Assembly: GCA_014529385.2 (NCBI GenBank) | Contig: CM043942.1 | Location: 107,025,141-107,089,140, forward strand | Direction: 5' to 3' | From: Adiantum capillus-veneris | Lineage: Eukaryota > Streptophyta > Polypodiopsida > Polypodiales > Pteridaceae | DNA: 64,000 bases | Shown: piece by piece, positions 33,250 to 44,620 of the stretch | Layout: each line of letters opens with the position of its first letter | How positions within the stretch are numbered: the first letter of the stretch is position 1 | Program-made: the position numbers and the translations under genes | Notes under the pieces: generated by a model | Databases searched by the model: none | The model's input: only the letters and a program-made list of their open reading frames with translations | Told to the model about the DNA's origin: nothing

Positions 33250-34670
33250 TTACAAATTAAAAGAAATTCTCTCAAGAAATTGATAAACAAAAAATGTAGG
33301 TGACTGCTTCATTATTTTGAGCAAAAATATCAAAATCTGTATTGATTGAGGTCCATCTAGTAGTATCCTTTGTAAGATCCTGCAGGAAGGAATAAAAAGA
33401 AAGATTTGATAGATACCATGCACATGAGTGTTCAAGCATGTGTATCAAGAATATATGACATGTCACTAGTACCTTAGGGTTGGTTTCTATCCAGCCTTAG
33501 AAGATTGTTCTCAGCTTTCACCTTATTTATAAAAGCCTTTGTTGTGGTTGCCTTCAAAACTCCTTTTGTGTTACAACCCAATTGCATAGCTAAAGTGGTC
33601 AATTGTGATGCCCTCATGCTTTCAATGGGTGTACGCTCCTTTTCCAAGATCTCTTGTATTTGGGCTCTTCTCATTTCATTGCGGTGGCTTGTGTCACTTG
33701 CGTCTTCAATGATAGTTTCATCTCTGTCACCTTTTGTAGGTGGTATTCTTCTTGTAAAGAACACCTTAGCTGACCAAACATCATTTTTCTGCTTCCAATA
33801 CTCCATGATTTTTTGTATTCACTATCATTTGTCACTATAGGTGGTCCATAATGATTAGAAGCAATCAAATCACGCACATTGCTTCTCTCATCAAGCTGAA
33901 TCAAGGATGGCAGTAGCTCCTTCAAGAGCATATTGTCAACAATCTTCTCAGCATCAAATTGTGGTGGAAAAATGCAATTGTTTGCTGGTGAAATACATCC
34001 CTTGTAAGGAGAGTCATCAATAAGCACTGTTCTTTGTGGATCACATTCAAACCCCATGGCAATTTTGGCTAGAGGCTTGAACATTGCCTCAACGTTTGGA
34101 TTGTCGGGTCTAAATTTGTTTTGAGTTTGAGCAGTGTAGCAAACATCTTGCAACCAAATTTCAAATAAAGGCAATGTATCCTCAGCTAAGTTGTTTAGTG
34201 CTGCAAGGATTCAATACACATTATTCCTAGTAGCTGTCGACCAAATTGCGACATTAAACCTCTGTAAAATAGTCTTCAAGAATTGGATGCAACCTGGCCT
34301 GAGTATAATATATCTTTTTGAATCCATTTTCACTGAGTTGTGGTGTGAGGATGGTTGAAGGGAACGTTTCAACAATAGACCATTTAAATCCAATATATTT
34401 GTAAGCATGGATTTCCCAACATCTACACTACATGACGTAGTAGCAATTGGCAATAGCTCGTGAGTAGACTTTTCAGTCTCTTTTGATGTATGTTGCATTT
34501 TTGAAGAATCGATTTCTTGGTTCTCATTATTGGAAGCTTGCTCAAGTTGCACAACACTAGACTCTAGTATAGAAATATCATCCATCTTGGGCACTTCAGA
34601 AACCATAAAATCTATGGATTCTATAGTTGTTGACTGAACCATAGGAGCATTATCCATCCCAGTTTGTGAA
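33250..34670 (-). pseudogene. FCP1/SCP-type HAD phosphatase domain, copy a
   Basis: A probable exon starts at 34670 after TTTTCTTAG; the first ATG is at 34657. The N-terminal 100 residues are acidic and low in complexity. Motif I reads NILDLNGLLLK, and a motif II-like NVAIWSTATRNN follows. After an in-frame TGA (34213-34211) the frame goes on with LPLFEIWLQDVC, then RTVLIDDSPYKG, the well-kept motif III/IV double aspartate of this HAD family, and CIFPPQF. A one-base shift near 33810 leads to a Lys/Glu-rich C-terminal part ending with TAA (33476-33474). A GT donor follows at 33472. Motif I has Asn in place of the second catalytic Asp, a DxN form. An alternative last exon may begin at 33379 after TGCAG. 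Confidence 0.82.
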
Positions 34671-34879
34671 CTAAGAAAACACACACACAAATGGTATCTC
34701 AAAACCACTAGAATTTTATTCACCATATTTATATGTAGAACTCATAGTAAGAAATTTATTTAAGGTATAGTCGTTGTTAGAATCCTTGCAACCATTTTCA
34801 GGATTTGTACACAAAACACCACTTGTCTAAAATACAATCTACTAACTCAACATTTTCCATCCTATACTTTATTAAAGAT

Positions 34880-35210
34880 GAGTACTTAAAGTGAAAACTA
34901 AAAGCCACAACTTGTTGAGGAAACATGGATACAAGGTCCACCAAATGTCCAACCTAAACTACAAGAAAACAATTAGAGATTTGTCTTAGATTTGGATTCA
35001 AAGGCCACCACTTATTCAAGTAAGATAACCCCACTTGTTTAAGACAGTAATGTTTGAAGCCCCACCACTTGTCCAACCTAGACATTGATTAAATTTTGGT
35101 AAGATTTATCACAAATCTAGAGTAGAATCAAGATTCTATGGCCAAGGTAGTCAAATAAGTTAGACAACACACAAAGCATAAGAGCACTTTAGATTCTCGT
35201 TGAGCATAAA
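34880..35210 (-). repeat. Short degenerate satellite block, reversed orientation
   Basis: Boxes such as CCACCACTTGTCCAACCTA appear on the + strand, opposite to 30350-33130. Confidence 0.7.
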
Positions 35211-35313
35211 CTAAACAATAATCAAATGTTATATTCACTTGAGATTTCATCCATGAAAAATGAAAATGATGCATGTACTTGAGATTTCCATCCATGTACA
35301 ATACTTTACAATG

Positions 35314-35842
35314 TCAAGTAAAGTTATAGTCAGCAAACAACTCTTCTCCTACTTCAACTTGACAAATAGTCTCAATGCATACATGGCCATATTCTTCTGA
35401 CTTGATGTGTGAAGAGGTGCATTTATGCCAAGGTGGAAAATTTGGATCAAATGCATAGCGTATGTTGGGATAGACATTTGTACTATGAGAACTATTTATA
35501 TTCATTCAATGTATGATTGATCTTCCTCTTCTTCTATGTTTGGATCCTCTAGAAGAGAATATTTATAAGCTCTTGGAAATATTTTGCATATCTTTTTCCA
35601 GTCTTGAAATCTATACTTATGTCCTCCATAGTTTAGAATAGTCAAACCACTTTCCAGGGTAGTATGCACAAATAGCCCATAACCAGCTCCTTGAATACAT
35701 GAAAGTCGCACTTCAAAATCCACTCCGTTAATATGGAAAATTACATCTTTGGGAATAGGAAAAGTTGGTGTCCCAAAAGGATCTTCATGCCAATCATAGT
35801 GTGAAATCCATCTAGTTTTTATATCACTTAACTTCTTTGTGT
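35314..35842 (-). pseudogene. SET-domain protein fragment
   Basis: A probable exon starts at 35842 after TTTTTGCAG. The translation gives VRLSCIQGAGYGLFVHTTLE, typical of the SET N-terminal strand (GxGLF/Y), and an ILNYGG box in place of the usual Y-x-G. After a frameshift around 35504 come NINSSHSTNVYPNIRYAF, in place of NHSCxPN, and VEVGEELFADYNF, matching the GEEL/IxxDY box. In active SET methyltransferases the NHSC and DY motifs bind S-adenosylmethionine and the lysine channel. Here the first is poorly kept (SSHSTN), so activity is doubtful. The DY box is intact. A stop follows at 35316-35314. Confidence 0.82.
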
Positions 35843-35989
35843 CTGCAAAAAGAAGAAAATATTATGCATAAAATAATGACAAGATCAAAGAAAGATATCA
35901 TTATTTTATAGTCCAATAGGTCCATTGTATGGAAGACTTAGAGTGCCTCTTACATGGTGCCTCCAAGGTTTCCAAAAAATAAAATCATT

Positions 35990-38180
35990 GAAAAACAAAG
36001 GCCACTATGTCTCCAATCTATTGCCCATTTGAAGCATAGAGAGAACCAAGGTCCACCACTTGTCCAAGCTAGACATGGAGCATTGACACAAGATACAATA
36101 CTTATCCAAGAACCCTATAGTATATGTGGTAACATGGGATGCGTTGATGCAACAAAAGTAGTGTAGCCTCGACCTCATCCATCTCTTTTTTCTTGTAGCC
36201 TAGAGGGATTAGTTTCAAGGTCTATCACTAGTCAAAAACTACACATAGAACATTGATACAAGGTTACACCACATGTGAAAGGTATCATCTCTAGTAGCAT
36301 GGATGGTTTGATATCAAGGTTCACCATGTGTCCTACCTATACTCTATTGTAGCATAGAGATTCTAGTTTGGTGGTACTACACTTGTCCAAACTTGGCTTG
36401 TTGTTGATATCTGGAGGTAATCAAGGGTCCTCCACTTATCCAAGTTAGGCATATAAAACAATTGCAAGGTCCACCATGTGTACAACATATGATTGATTAT
36501 AGCATGCATGGTCTTATTTCATGGGCAACCATCTTCTCTCCAACATGTGTCCAACATCGGCTCCATTGAAGCATGGATAGAAGCAAGGTCCACCACTTAT
36601 CAAAGCTATTATTTTCTCCCACTGCTTTCAAAACCCATAATACGCTGTACATGGGGGGGGGGGGGGGGGTCTTGTTTCAAGGTCCACCACTTGGCTTATA
36701 TTGGATCCATTGAAACATAAAGAGAAGCAAGCTCGACCATTTGTCCAAGCTAGGTGCCATTGAAACATGAAAACCCCATAATATGTTGTATACGGGGAGT
36801 TTTTTTCAAGGTCTACCACTTGTCTAAGCTATGGTCCATTGGAACATGGAGAGAAGCAAAGCTCCACCACTTTTCTAAGCTAGGATCCATTGAAACATGA
36901 AGAGAATCAAGCTCCATTGTTTGTCGAAGCTAGGCTCCATTAGAACATGGAGAAAACAAGCTCCACCACTTGCCTATTATTGCATAGAGATTCTGGTTTG
37001 AAGGTCCACCACTTGCCCAACCTTGCCTTCATGTATGGAGATAATCAAGACTGCAATGCTTCTCTAAGCTAGGGACATAAAAGAGTTTCAAGGTCCACTA
37101 CATATACGATCTATGATGGGTTTTAGCATGGGAGGTTTCATTTTAAGGTTGACCACTTCTCCAGCTCCGCTTGTCCAACCTCATATCCATTGAAGCATGG
37201 AGAATAAAGGTCTACCAACTCTCCAAAATAGGCAAGAAAATCTCTATAAAACCCATGAATTGGTAATATATGCTATGCTATGGAGTTTTGTTTGAAGGTC
37301 CACTCCTTATCCAAGCTACAATCCATTGAAGCATGGAAATAAGTAAGATATATCTCTAGTCCAAGATAGGATCCATTGAAACATAGAGAGAATCAAGGTC
37401 CACCACTTGTCCAAGCTATGCATGGGTAATTGATATAAGGACCACTACATTTTCACCTATACTATGCTCTATCATAGATGGTTTCATATCCCACAAATTT
37501 TCCAACTTATTTAGTAGGTTGTATTATGGGGGTTTGGTTTCAAGGTACTTCACTTGTCTAAGGTGGGTTCCATTGAACCATGGAGAGAAACAATGTCTAC
37601 CACTTGTCCAAAATATGCTCCTTTAAAACATAAAATAAAGGTCCACCACTTGTCCAAGCTAATGTTTCTCTCCATTGAAGCATGGAGAGAAACAAGGTCT
37701 ACCACCTGTCCAAAATATGCTCCATTGAAACACAAAAGCAAGGTCCACCACTTGTCCAAGATAATATAACAAATGGGTGTTGGTTACAAGGTGTACCACA
37801 CTTGTCTAAACTAGTCTCCATGCAAGGTCCACCACATGTCCAAGCTATATGAGCTTAGCTTGAAGCTCTACCAGAGCTCTTGAAATTATGATCCATGTAA
37901 GGTCCACCTTTTGTCAAGCTATGACTTTAGTGAGTACTAAAACTAAGTAAATTGTAGTACTTAAATACCTTTTCAAGCTCATTAAGATTTTGGTCTCTAA
38001 GGCCACCACCACATGTCCAATCTATGCTCTAATTGATTACTTATGCTAGTTCTCAAAGTCCAAACATAAGCTCCTTTCTAGCAAGGTTAGTTTAAATTTA
38101 GGCTCCAACACCTGTCTAAGCTAGGTTCAATTTATGAAGCATCACCATTTAACCATGATAGGATCTAATGTATCATATCA
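35990..38180 (-). repeat. Satellite array, degenerate, reversed orientation
   Basis: Boxes read CCACCACTTGTCCAAGCTA on the + strand, with CTCCATTGAAACATGGAGAG segments between them. Copies are more diverged than in 41120-44339. A run of 17 G lies at 36653-36669. Confidence 0.88.
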
Positions 38181-38428
38181 AGGGGGTATTGATAAAAGGT
38201 CCAAAACTTATTGAGTTCAAGCTCTTAAGTAATTAAGTCTTTGTGAGTATTAAATGTTATAGTTTTAGTCTAAAGATCCACCATTCAAAAACTCAAGTAA
38301 TTTACTATTTACATTCAAACCTTGAATGCTTGAGATAAAAAATACAAACTCAATTAATACTATATAAAGAAAAATCTAACATTAAGAGTATCAAATCAGT
38401 AACAAGAAACACTAAATGCACAAGAAAC

Positions 38429-41054
38429 TCAAATCATACGTGTCTCCATTTCCAAAAAGTCCTCCATTGACAGAGGATGTTTTTGTTGTTCTTCTTCTTC
38501 TCTTTGTGGAGAGCACTCCTCTGTAATAGGCATAGTGTCGTCTGATTGCGAAGTGGATTGTTGAAATCGAGCCCATTTTTCTATATCTTCATGAGACTTA
38601 ACAAAGTCAAGCAGCATGGTCTCCACGTTTTTAGCCTCCTCCACACTATCAACTAAGCATATAACTTCTTTTTTTTGTTGTATTCCTTCTTGTGCAACCA
38701 AGGAGCCATCACCAAAAACATCAACAAGCTTGCGGTCTTCAAAACATTATGTACGAATGTAGTGCTTGACCAAAGCTCTTTTTTTGGCCTCCAAATATTG
38801 CAAATCTGGCATATCGTTATCTGCTACTTGAAGAAGAGAACAATCAATTGGCATGGGATGTTCTTCTCATCTTCTTATCAGGTCTTCAAATGCATTGCCT
38901 TGTCCCAAGAAGGCAATAAATGTTAGGAATTGAATTGCTCCTTTGCAAGGAGCTGATGGAAAGTGATGCAATGCACCACAACAATGGTAGCTCAGATTAT
39001 CTCCCATGGCGTGAAAGGCACATTGCAATTTTGTGAAGTTAGTGAAATCCACAAATGCAAGAAAGACAAATCCAGGATCTGTTGACCCTCCAGCAATAGC
39101 CAAGATCCCATCCAAAGCATTGTTAAATGTCTCCTCACTCCACTTCAAATTGCCTCCAACGTTTTTTGTCATATCTAAAACACCTAAGCCAATAGGCACT
39201 TTATTATTGAAGTGGCACATCAAGTAGAGATTGCCTTCCATTTGTAGGCTCACCACATAGATTGACCATGGCAAATATCTAGGCTTAATTTTCTCCTTTT
39301 TAAGGTGAATTTCCCATTGCATGTATTTTATTGCTCCATCTGGAAAATCCATTTTCTTTGTTCCACACGTCAAACTAGATCTGATCCATTCCTCGCATAG
39401 GATTAAAAGTGTTTTATAAACAACATCATTGATGTTATACATTTTGACCACCTCCTCCCAGTCTTTACATTGTGAAGACTCATTCAAATTGTTGAAGCCT
39501 TCAAGAAGTGCATCTTGAATCAATTTGTGTTGCTTCGACTGCTTGATTCAATCATACATGTCAGTTGCATCACCATCCTTTGCACTCTTTGATAGTAAAA
39601 TCTTCTCATCTCGAATCTCTTCTTGAATAGTCTTTACCTATGATTCCTCAAGGCCACAAAGGTATCTAAATACAGTTGTTGGGGGTTTCTTATTCTCCTC
39701 TTCTAGCCTTTTAATGATTTCTATCCAGCAATCATAAATTAAATCAGAGTACGTGACCATGTGTGCCTGTTTAGCAACCCAACTTGCTGTTGCACTCATT
39801 CTTGCCAATCGAAGAAAAGCCTAAAAGGAAATAGAGAAATAATTAAACTATTGAGCAAGATTTGTTAATTAAACACTATCATAAAGACAGAAAATAACTT
39901 ACATCCCATCCGGAACGAGATGCATGTCCCTCTGCAATTCCACTTGCTGCCTTTGGTGGTCGTCCTGAGAAGATCCATTGACTCCGTAAATGTCTCAATA
40001 TTTGGCTGTAAGGTTGCTTGACATACAATGCCTGAGCCTCCTCATTTGCAATAGCAGATATAGCAGTTACAACAAATGGAGGAGAATTCACAACAATGTG
40101 AGCCTTTCTAAATTTATACACGCTAATCAGTATTTCAAATATCTCTTTGTTGTTTTGTTCATTGTGAAGCAAAACTTTTGCAGCATAGATTGAATGTTGG
40201 CCATCAAGAATCCAATAATGATAATCTTTATTTTCTTTCTCTTCTACCTCTTCTATTGCCAAAGGAGTCCCCTTCTTTGACTTTGTATTTCGAACAGGCA
40301 TCAAATATGCACATGCTACAGGCTTGGTCGTACTCCGTGAAAATCCAAATAACACACTTTCAGCGTGTTTTTTATCCATAATACGTGCATTATAGTGATC
40401 AGGAGCAAGCCAACAATTTTGAATAGGGATATCAAATTCCCTATATTGGAAAGGAAATAGTTTATGTACTTATTCATTCCACCTGTATCTTTTTCTTGTC
40501 CTTTCATGGCCTCAGCTTCTAAAACATCTCGATCCACAATTCTCATCTTTGACATTGAACCCTCTGTTGATGAGGATGCCAAAGATGCCTTGTCTACATC
40601 CAAAATGGAACTAGTTCTTTGTGGATGGTGGTCGTGAAGCTTTCACCTTTTTTTGTTGTAGTGTGGAAATGATGGAGCTTTGAAGTTGATCTGCTATAAT
40701 ATTTGGATTTGATTCTGCAAACTTCCATCCTCGAGAAAACATTGTCTCTTCTTTGTTTCTAGACATGCGCTCCAATGCATATGCTCGTGGAGATAGTTGA
40801 AATTCTAGATTCATTGGAACTAGAATGTCAACGCATTCCACCTTTGGATGACTATCAACTACAGAGACAGATGCTTCAACAACTTGTCCAACATCTTCAA
40901 ACAAGCTGTCATTCTCCTTTTTGGCAATAAATAGATGCACCTTATAAAATTGTGCACCCTCTATACCATATATGTCCAAATACCATTTCCTAAGATCATT
41001 GCAAGTATAGTCAACTGAGACACCAACCCTTGCAACCTGTTTTTTTGGAGCCAT
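38429..41054 (-). pseudogene. Decayed multi-exon gene with a DGQHR/ParB-like motif
   Basis: Starts at an ATG at 41054 (MAPKKQVARVGVSVDY). A one-base shift near 40615 and another near 40480 break the N-terminal half. The next segment has YWILDGQHSIYAAKVL near 40200, which resembles the DGQHR/ParB-type core of nucleotide- or DNA-binding proteins. A canonical intron (GTAAGT at 39902 to TTTTAG at 39821, 82 nt, phase 0) joins it to a frame that stays open to 38429 except for four stops: TAG 39640-39638, TGA 39550-39548, TGA 38869-38867 and TAA 38749-38747. The downstream part has conserved-looking aromatic and Cys/His clusters (LSYHCCGALHHFPSAPCKGA). No named plant family comes to mind. The good splice sites and long open stretches show that it was a real gene. 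A possible donor GTATGA near 38435 is phase-compatible with the SET exon at 35842. Confidence 0.75.
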
Positions 41055-41119
41055 CTTCCCTGAAACAAAAAAAAACCAAATGTTATTTTAACATATACTT
41101 TTTTGTAATAGATTACGTT

Positions 41120-44100
41120 TGTGTGAATACAAGGTCCACCACTTGCTCAAGCTAGATATAAGCAAGTATACATAGTGATCTTTTAAGCTAGTAAACTAAG
41201 GGAAGGGAGAAGTAAGGTCCACCACATGTCCAAGCTCAACTCTAGACAACATGGAGAGATTCCAGGTCTACTAATTGTCTAATATAGGCTAACTCTATTG
41301 AAACATAGAGAGAAGCAAAGGTCCACCACTTGTCCAATCTAGGGTCCATTGAAACATGGAGAGAAGGATGCTCCACCATTTGTCCAAAATAGGCTCCATT
41401 GAAACAGGAAGAGAAGCAAACTGCACCATGTCTCCGAGATGCTAGGCTCCATTGAAATACCTTAAACCCACGATATTTTGTATATGTGGGGTTTAAATTC
41501 AAGGTCCACCACTTGTCCAACTTATTATCCCTAGTAGCATGAGTGGTTTGGTCTCAAGATTCACCACATTTCCACTCTATTTAATTATATTAAGAAGATC
41601 TGGGTGTTAAGGTCCACCACTTGTCCAACCTATAAGGCTATATCTTAAATGGTATTATTTACCACCACTTGGAATGCACATGATAGGTTTTACATAGGGG
41701 TCTGGTTCCAAGGTCCACCACTTGTCTAAGCTAACTCTATTGAAACATAGAGAGAAGCAAAGGTCCACCACTTGTCCAAGCTAGGCTCCATTGAAACATG
41801 GAGAGAAGGATGCTCCACCATTTGTCCAAGCCAGGTTCGATTGAAACATGAAGAGAAACAAGCTGCACCATGTCTCCAAAATGCTAGGCTCCATTGAAAT
41901 ATCTTAAACCCATGATATTTTGTACATGGGGGGTTTACATTCAAGGTCCACCACTTGTCCAAGCCAGGTTTGATTGAAACATGAAGAGAAATAAGCTGCA
42001 CCATGTCTCCAAAATTCTAGGCTCCATTGAAATATCTTAAAGCCATGATATTTTGTACATGGGGGGGTTTACATTCAAGGTCCACCACTTGTCCAACCTA
42101 TTATCGGTAGTAGCATGAGTGGGTTGGTTTCAAGATTCACCACTTTTACACTCTATGTCATTATATTAAGAAGATCTGGGTGTTAAGGTCCACCACTTGT
42201 CCAACCTATAAGGCTATATCTTAAAGGGTATTCTTTCTCGCCACTTGGAGTGACCATGATAGGTTTTACATGGGGGTTGGGTTCCAAGGTCCACCACTTG
42301 TCCAAGCTAGGTTCCATTGAAACATGGAGAGAAGGATGCTCCACCATTTGTCCAAGATAGGCTCCATTGAAATATGAGGAGAAGCAAGTTGCACCATGTC
42401 TCCAAGATGCTAGGCTCCATTGAAATACCTTAAACCCATGGTATTTCGTACATGGGGGGTTTACATTCAAGGTCCACCACTTGTCCAACCTATTATCCTT
42501 AGTAGCATGAGTGGTTTTGTCTCAAGATTCACCACTTTTCCACTCTATGTCGTTATATTAAGAAGATCTAGGTTTTAAGGTCGACCACTTGTCCAACCTA
42601 TAAGGCTAGATCTTAAAGGGTATTATTTCTCACCACTTGGAATGACCATGATATGTTTTACATGGGGGTTTGTTTCCAAGGTCCACCACTTGTCCAAGCT
42701 AACTCTATGGAAACATAGAGAGAAGCAAAGGTTCACCACTTGTCCAAGCTAAGATCCTTTGAAACATGGAGAGAAGGATGATCCCCCATTGGTCGAAGAT
42801 AGGCTTCATCGAAACATGAAGAGAAGCAAGTTGCACCATGTCTCCAAGATGCTAGCTCCCATCGAAATACCTTAAACCCACGTTATTTTGTACATGGGGA
42901 GTCTACAGTCAAGTTCCACCACTTGTCCAAGCTATTATCCCTAGTAGCATGAGTGGTTTGGTCTCAAGATTCACCACTTTTCCACTCTATGTCATTATAT
43001 TAAGAAGATCTGGGTGTTAAGGTCGACCGCTTGTCCAGCCTATATTGGTATATCTTAAAGGGTATTCTTTCTCACCACTTGAAATGTCCATGATAGGTTT
43101 TACATGGGGGTTTGGTTCCAAGGCCCACCACTTGTCCAAGCTAGGTTCCATTGAAACATGGAGAGAAGGATGCTCCACCATTTGTCCAAGATAGGCTCCA
43201 TTGAAACATGAAGTGAAGCAAGATGAACCATGTCTGCAAGATGCTAGGCTCCATTGAAATACCTTAAACCCATGATATTTCGTACATGGGGGGTTTACAT
43301 TCAAGGTCCACCCCTTGTCCAACCTATTATCCTTAGTAGCATGAGTGTTTTGGTCTCAAGATTCACCACTTTTCCACTCTATGTCGTTATATTAAGAAGA
43401 TCTAGGTTTTAAGGTCGACCACTTGTCCAACCTATCAGGCTAGATTTTAAAGGGTATTATTTCTCACCACTTGGAATGACCATGATATATTTTACATGGG
43501 GGGTTGGTTCCAAGGTCCACCACTTGTCCATGCTAACTCTATTAAAACTTAGAGAGAAGCAAAGGTCCACCACTTGTCCAAGTAGGTTCCATTGAAACAT
43601 GGAGAGAAGGATGCTCCACCATTTGTCCAAGATAGGCTCCATTGAAACATGAAGAGAAGCAAGCTGCACAATGTCTCCAAGATGCTAGGCTCCATTGAAA
43701 TACCTTAAACCCATGATATTTCGTACATGGGGGGTTTACATTCAAGGTCCACCACTTGTCGAACCTATTATCCTTAGTAGCGTGAGTGGTTTTGTCTCAA
43801 GATTCACCACTTTTCCACTCTATGTTGTTATATTAAGAAGATCTAGGTTTTAAGGTTGACCACTTGTCCAACCTATAAGGCTAGATCTTAAAGGGTATTA
43901 TTTCTCACCACTTGGAATGACCATGATATGTTTTACATGGGGGTTTGTTTCCAAGGTCCACCACTTGTCCAAGCTAAGCTCCTTTGAAACATGGAGAGAA
44001 GGATGATCCCCCATTGGTCGAAGATAGGCTTCATCGAAACATGAAGAGAAGCAAGTTGCACCATGTCTCCAAGATGCTAGCTCCCATCAAAATACCTTAA

Positions 44101-44339
44101 ACCCACGTTATTTTGTACATGGGGAGTCTACAGTCAAGTTCCACCACTTGTCCAAGCTATTATCCCTAGTAGCATGAGTAGTTTGGTCTCAAGATTCACC
44201 ACTTTTCCACTCTATGTCATTATATTAAGAAGATCTGGGTGTTAAGGTCGACCGCTTGTCCAGCCTATATTGATATATCTTAAAGGGTATTCTTTCTCAC
44301 CACTTGAAATGTCCATGATAGGTTTTACATGGGGGTTTG
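41120..44339 (-). repeat. Satellite array, right block (regular higher-order units)
   Basis: The marker TATTATC(C/G)(C/T)TAGTAGCATGAG recurs near 41523, 42100, 42487, 42930, 43325, 43765 and 44158, so units are mostly about 390 to 440 bp. Differences come in steps close to one 45-50 bp monomer. The box reads CCACCACTTGTCCAAGCTA on the + strand. Reading frames of about 90-100 codons (with DKWWT) recur in each unit but are broken between units. Confidence 0.95.
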
Positions 44340-44531
44340 TGAAGGAGTACGAGCGAAAGTGTGACACGAGAGAGAGTGTGAGAAGAAGAGCACGATGATA
44401 TGGTGAAATCACTCTACTGTAATGTGTAGAGCATAGTGAGTTCCTATTAGGTTTTTACAAAAGAATATGTGTACATACCTGGTGGCCCGCCCACTTACCT
44501 GGGCGACCACATTGGGCTTTATACCCCAACA
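44340..44531 (-). repeat. 3' LTR of element E
   Basis: The + strand begins TGAAGGAGTACGAGCG and ends ATACCCCAACA. The coding-strand purine run AAGTGGGAGGT (about 44532-44542) beside it is the polypurine tract. Confidence 0.95.
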
Positions 44532-44620
44532 ACCTCCCACTTGAAGTCGAATGTGGTACTTTAAGTGTGAGAGAAGCTACTATACAAGCTAATATACAAG
44601 AGATTTAGAGAAGTGAGGTA

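Noticed and set aside
38429-39640. U-to-C RNA editing rescuing the stops of the DGQH gene
   Set aside because: Nuclear context and additional frameshifts make a pseudogene with C-to-T decay much simpler.
30492-43745. Repeated open frames of 85-101 codons with DKWWT and HVSMEPSLDKW peptides in the satellite
   Set aside because: They follow the DNA repeat, occur only where a unit happens to lack a stop, and break between units. No family similarity and no start context.
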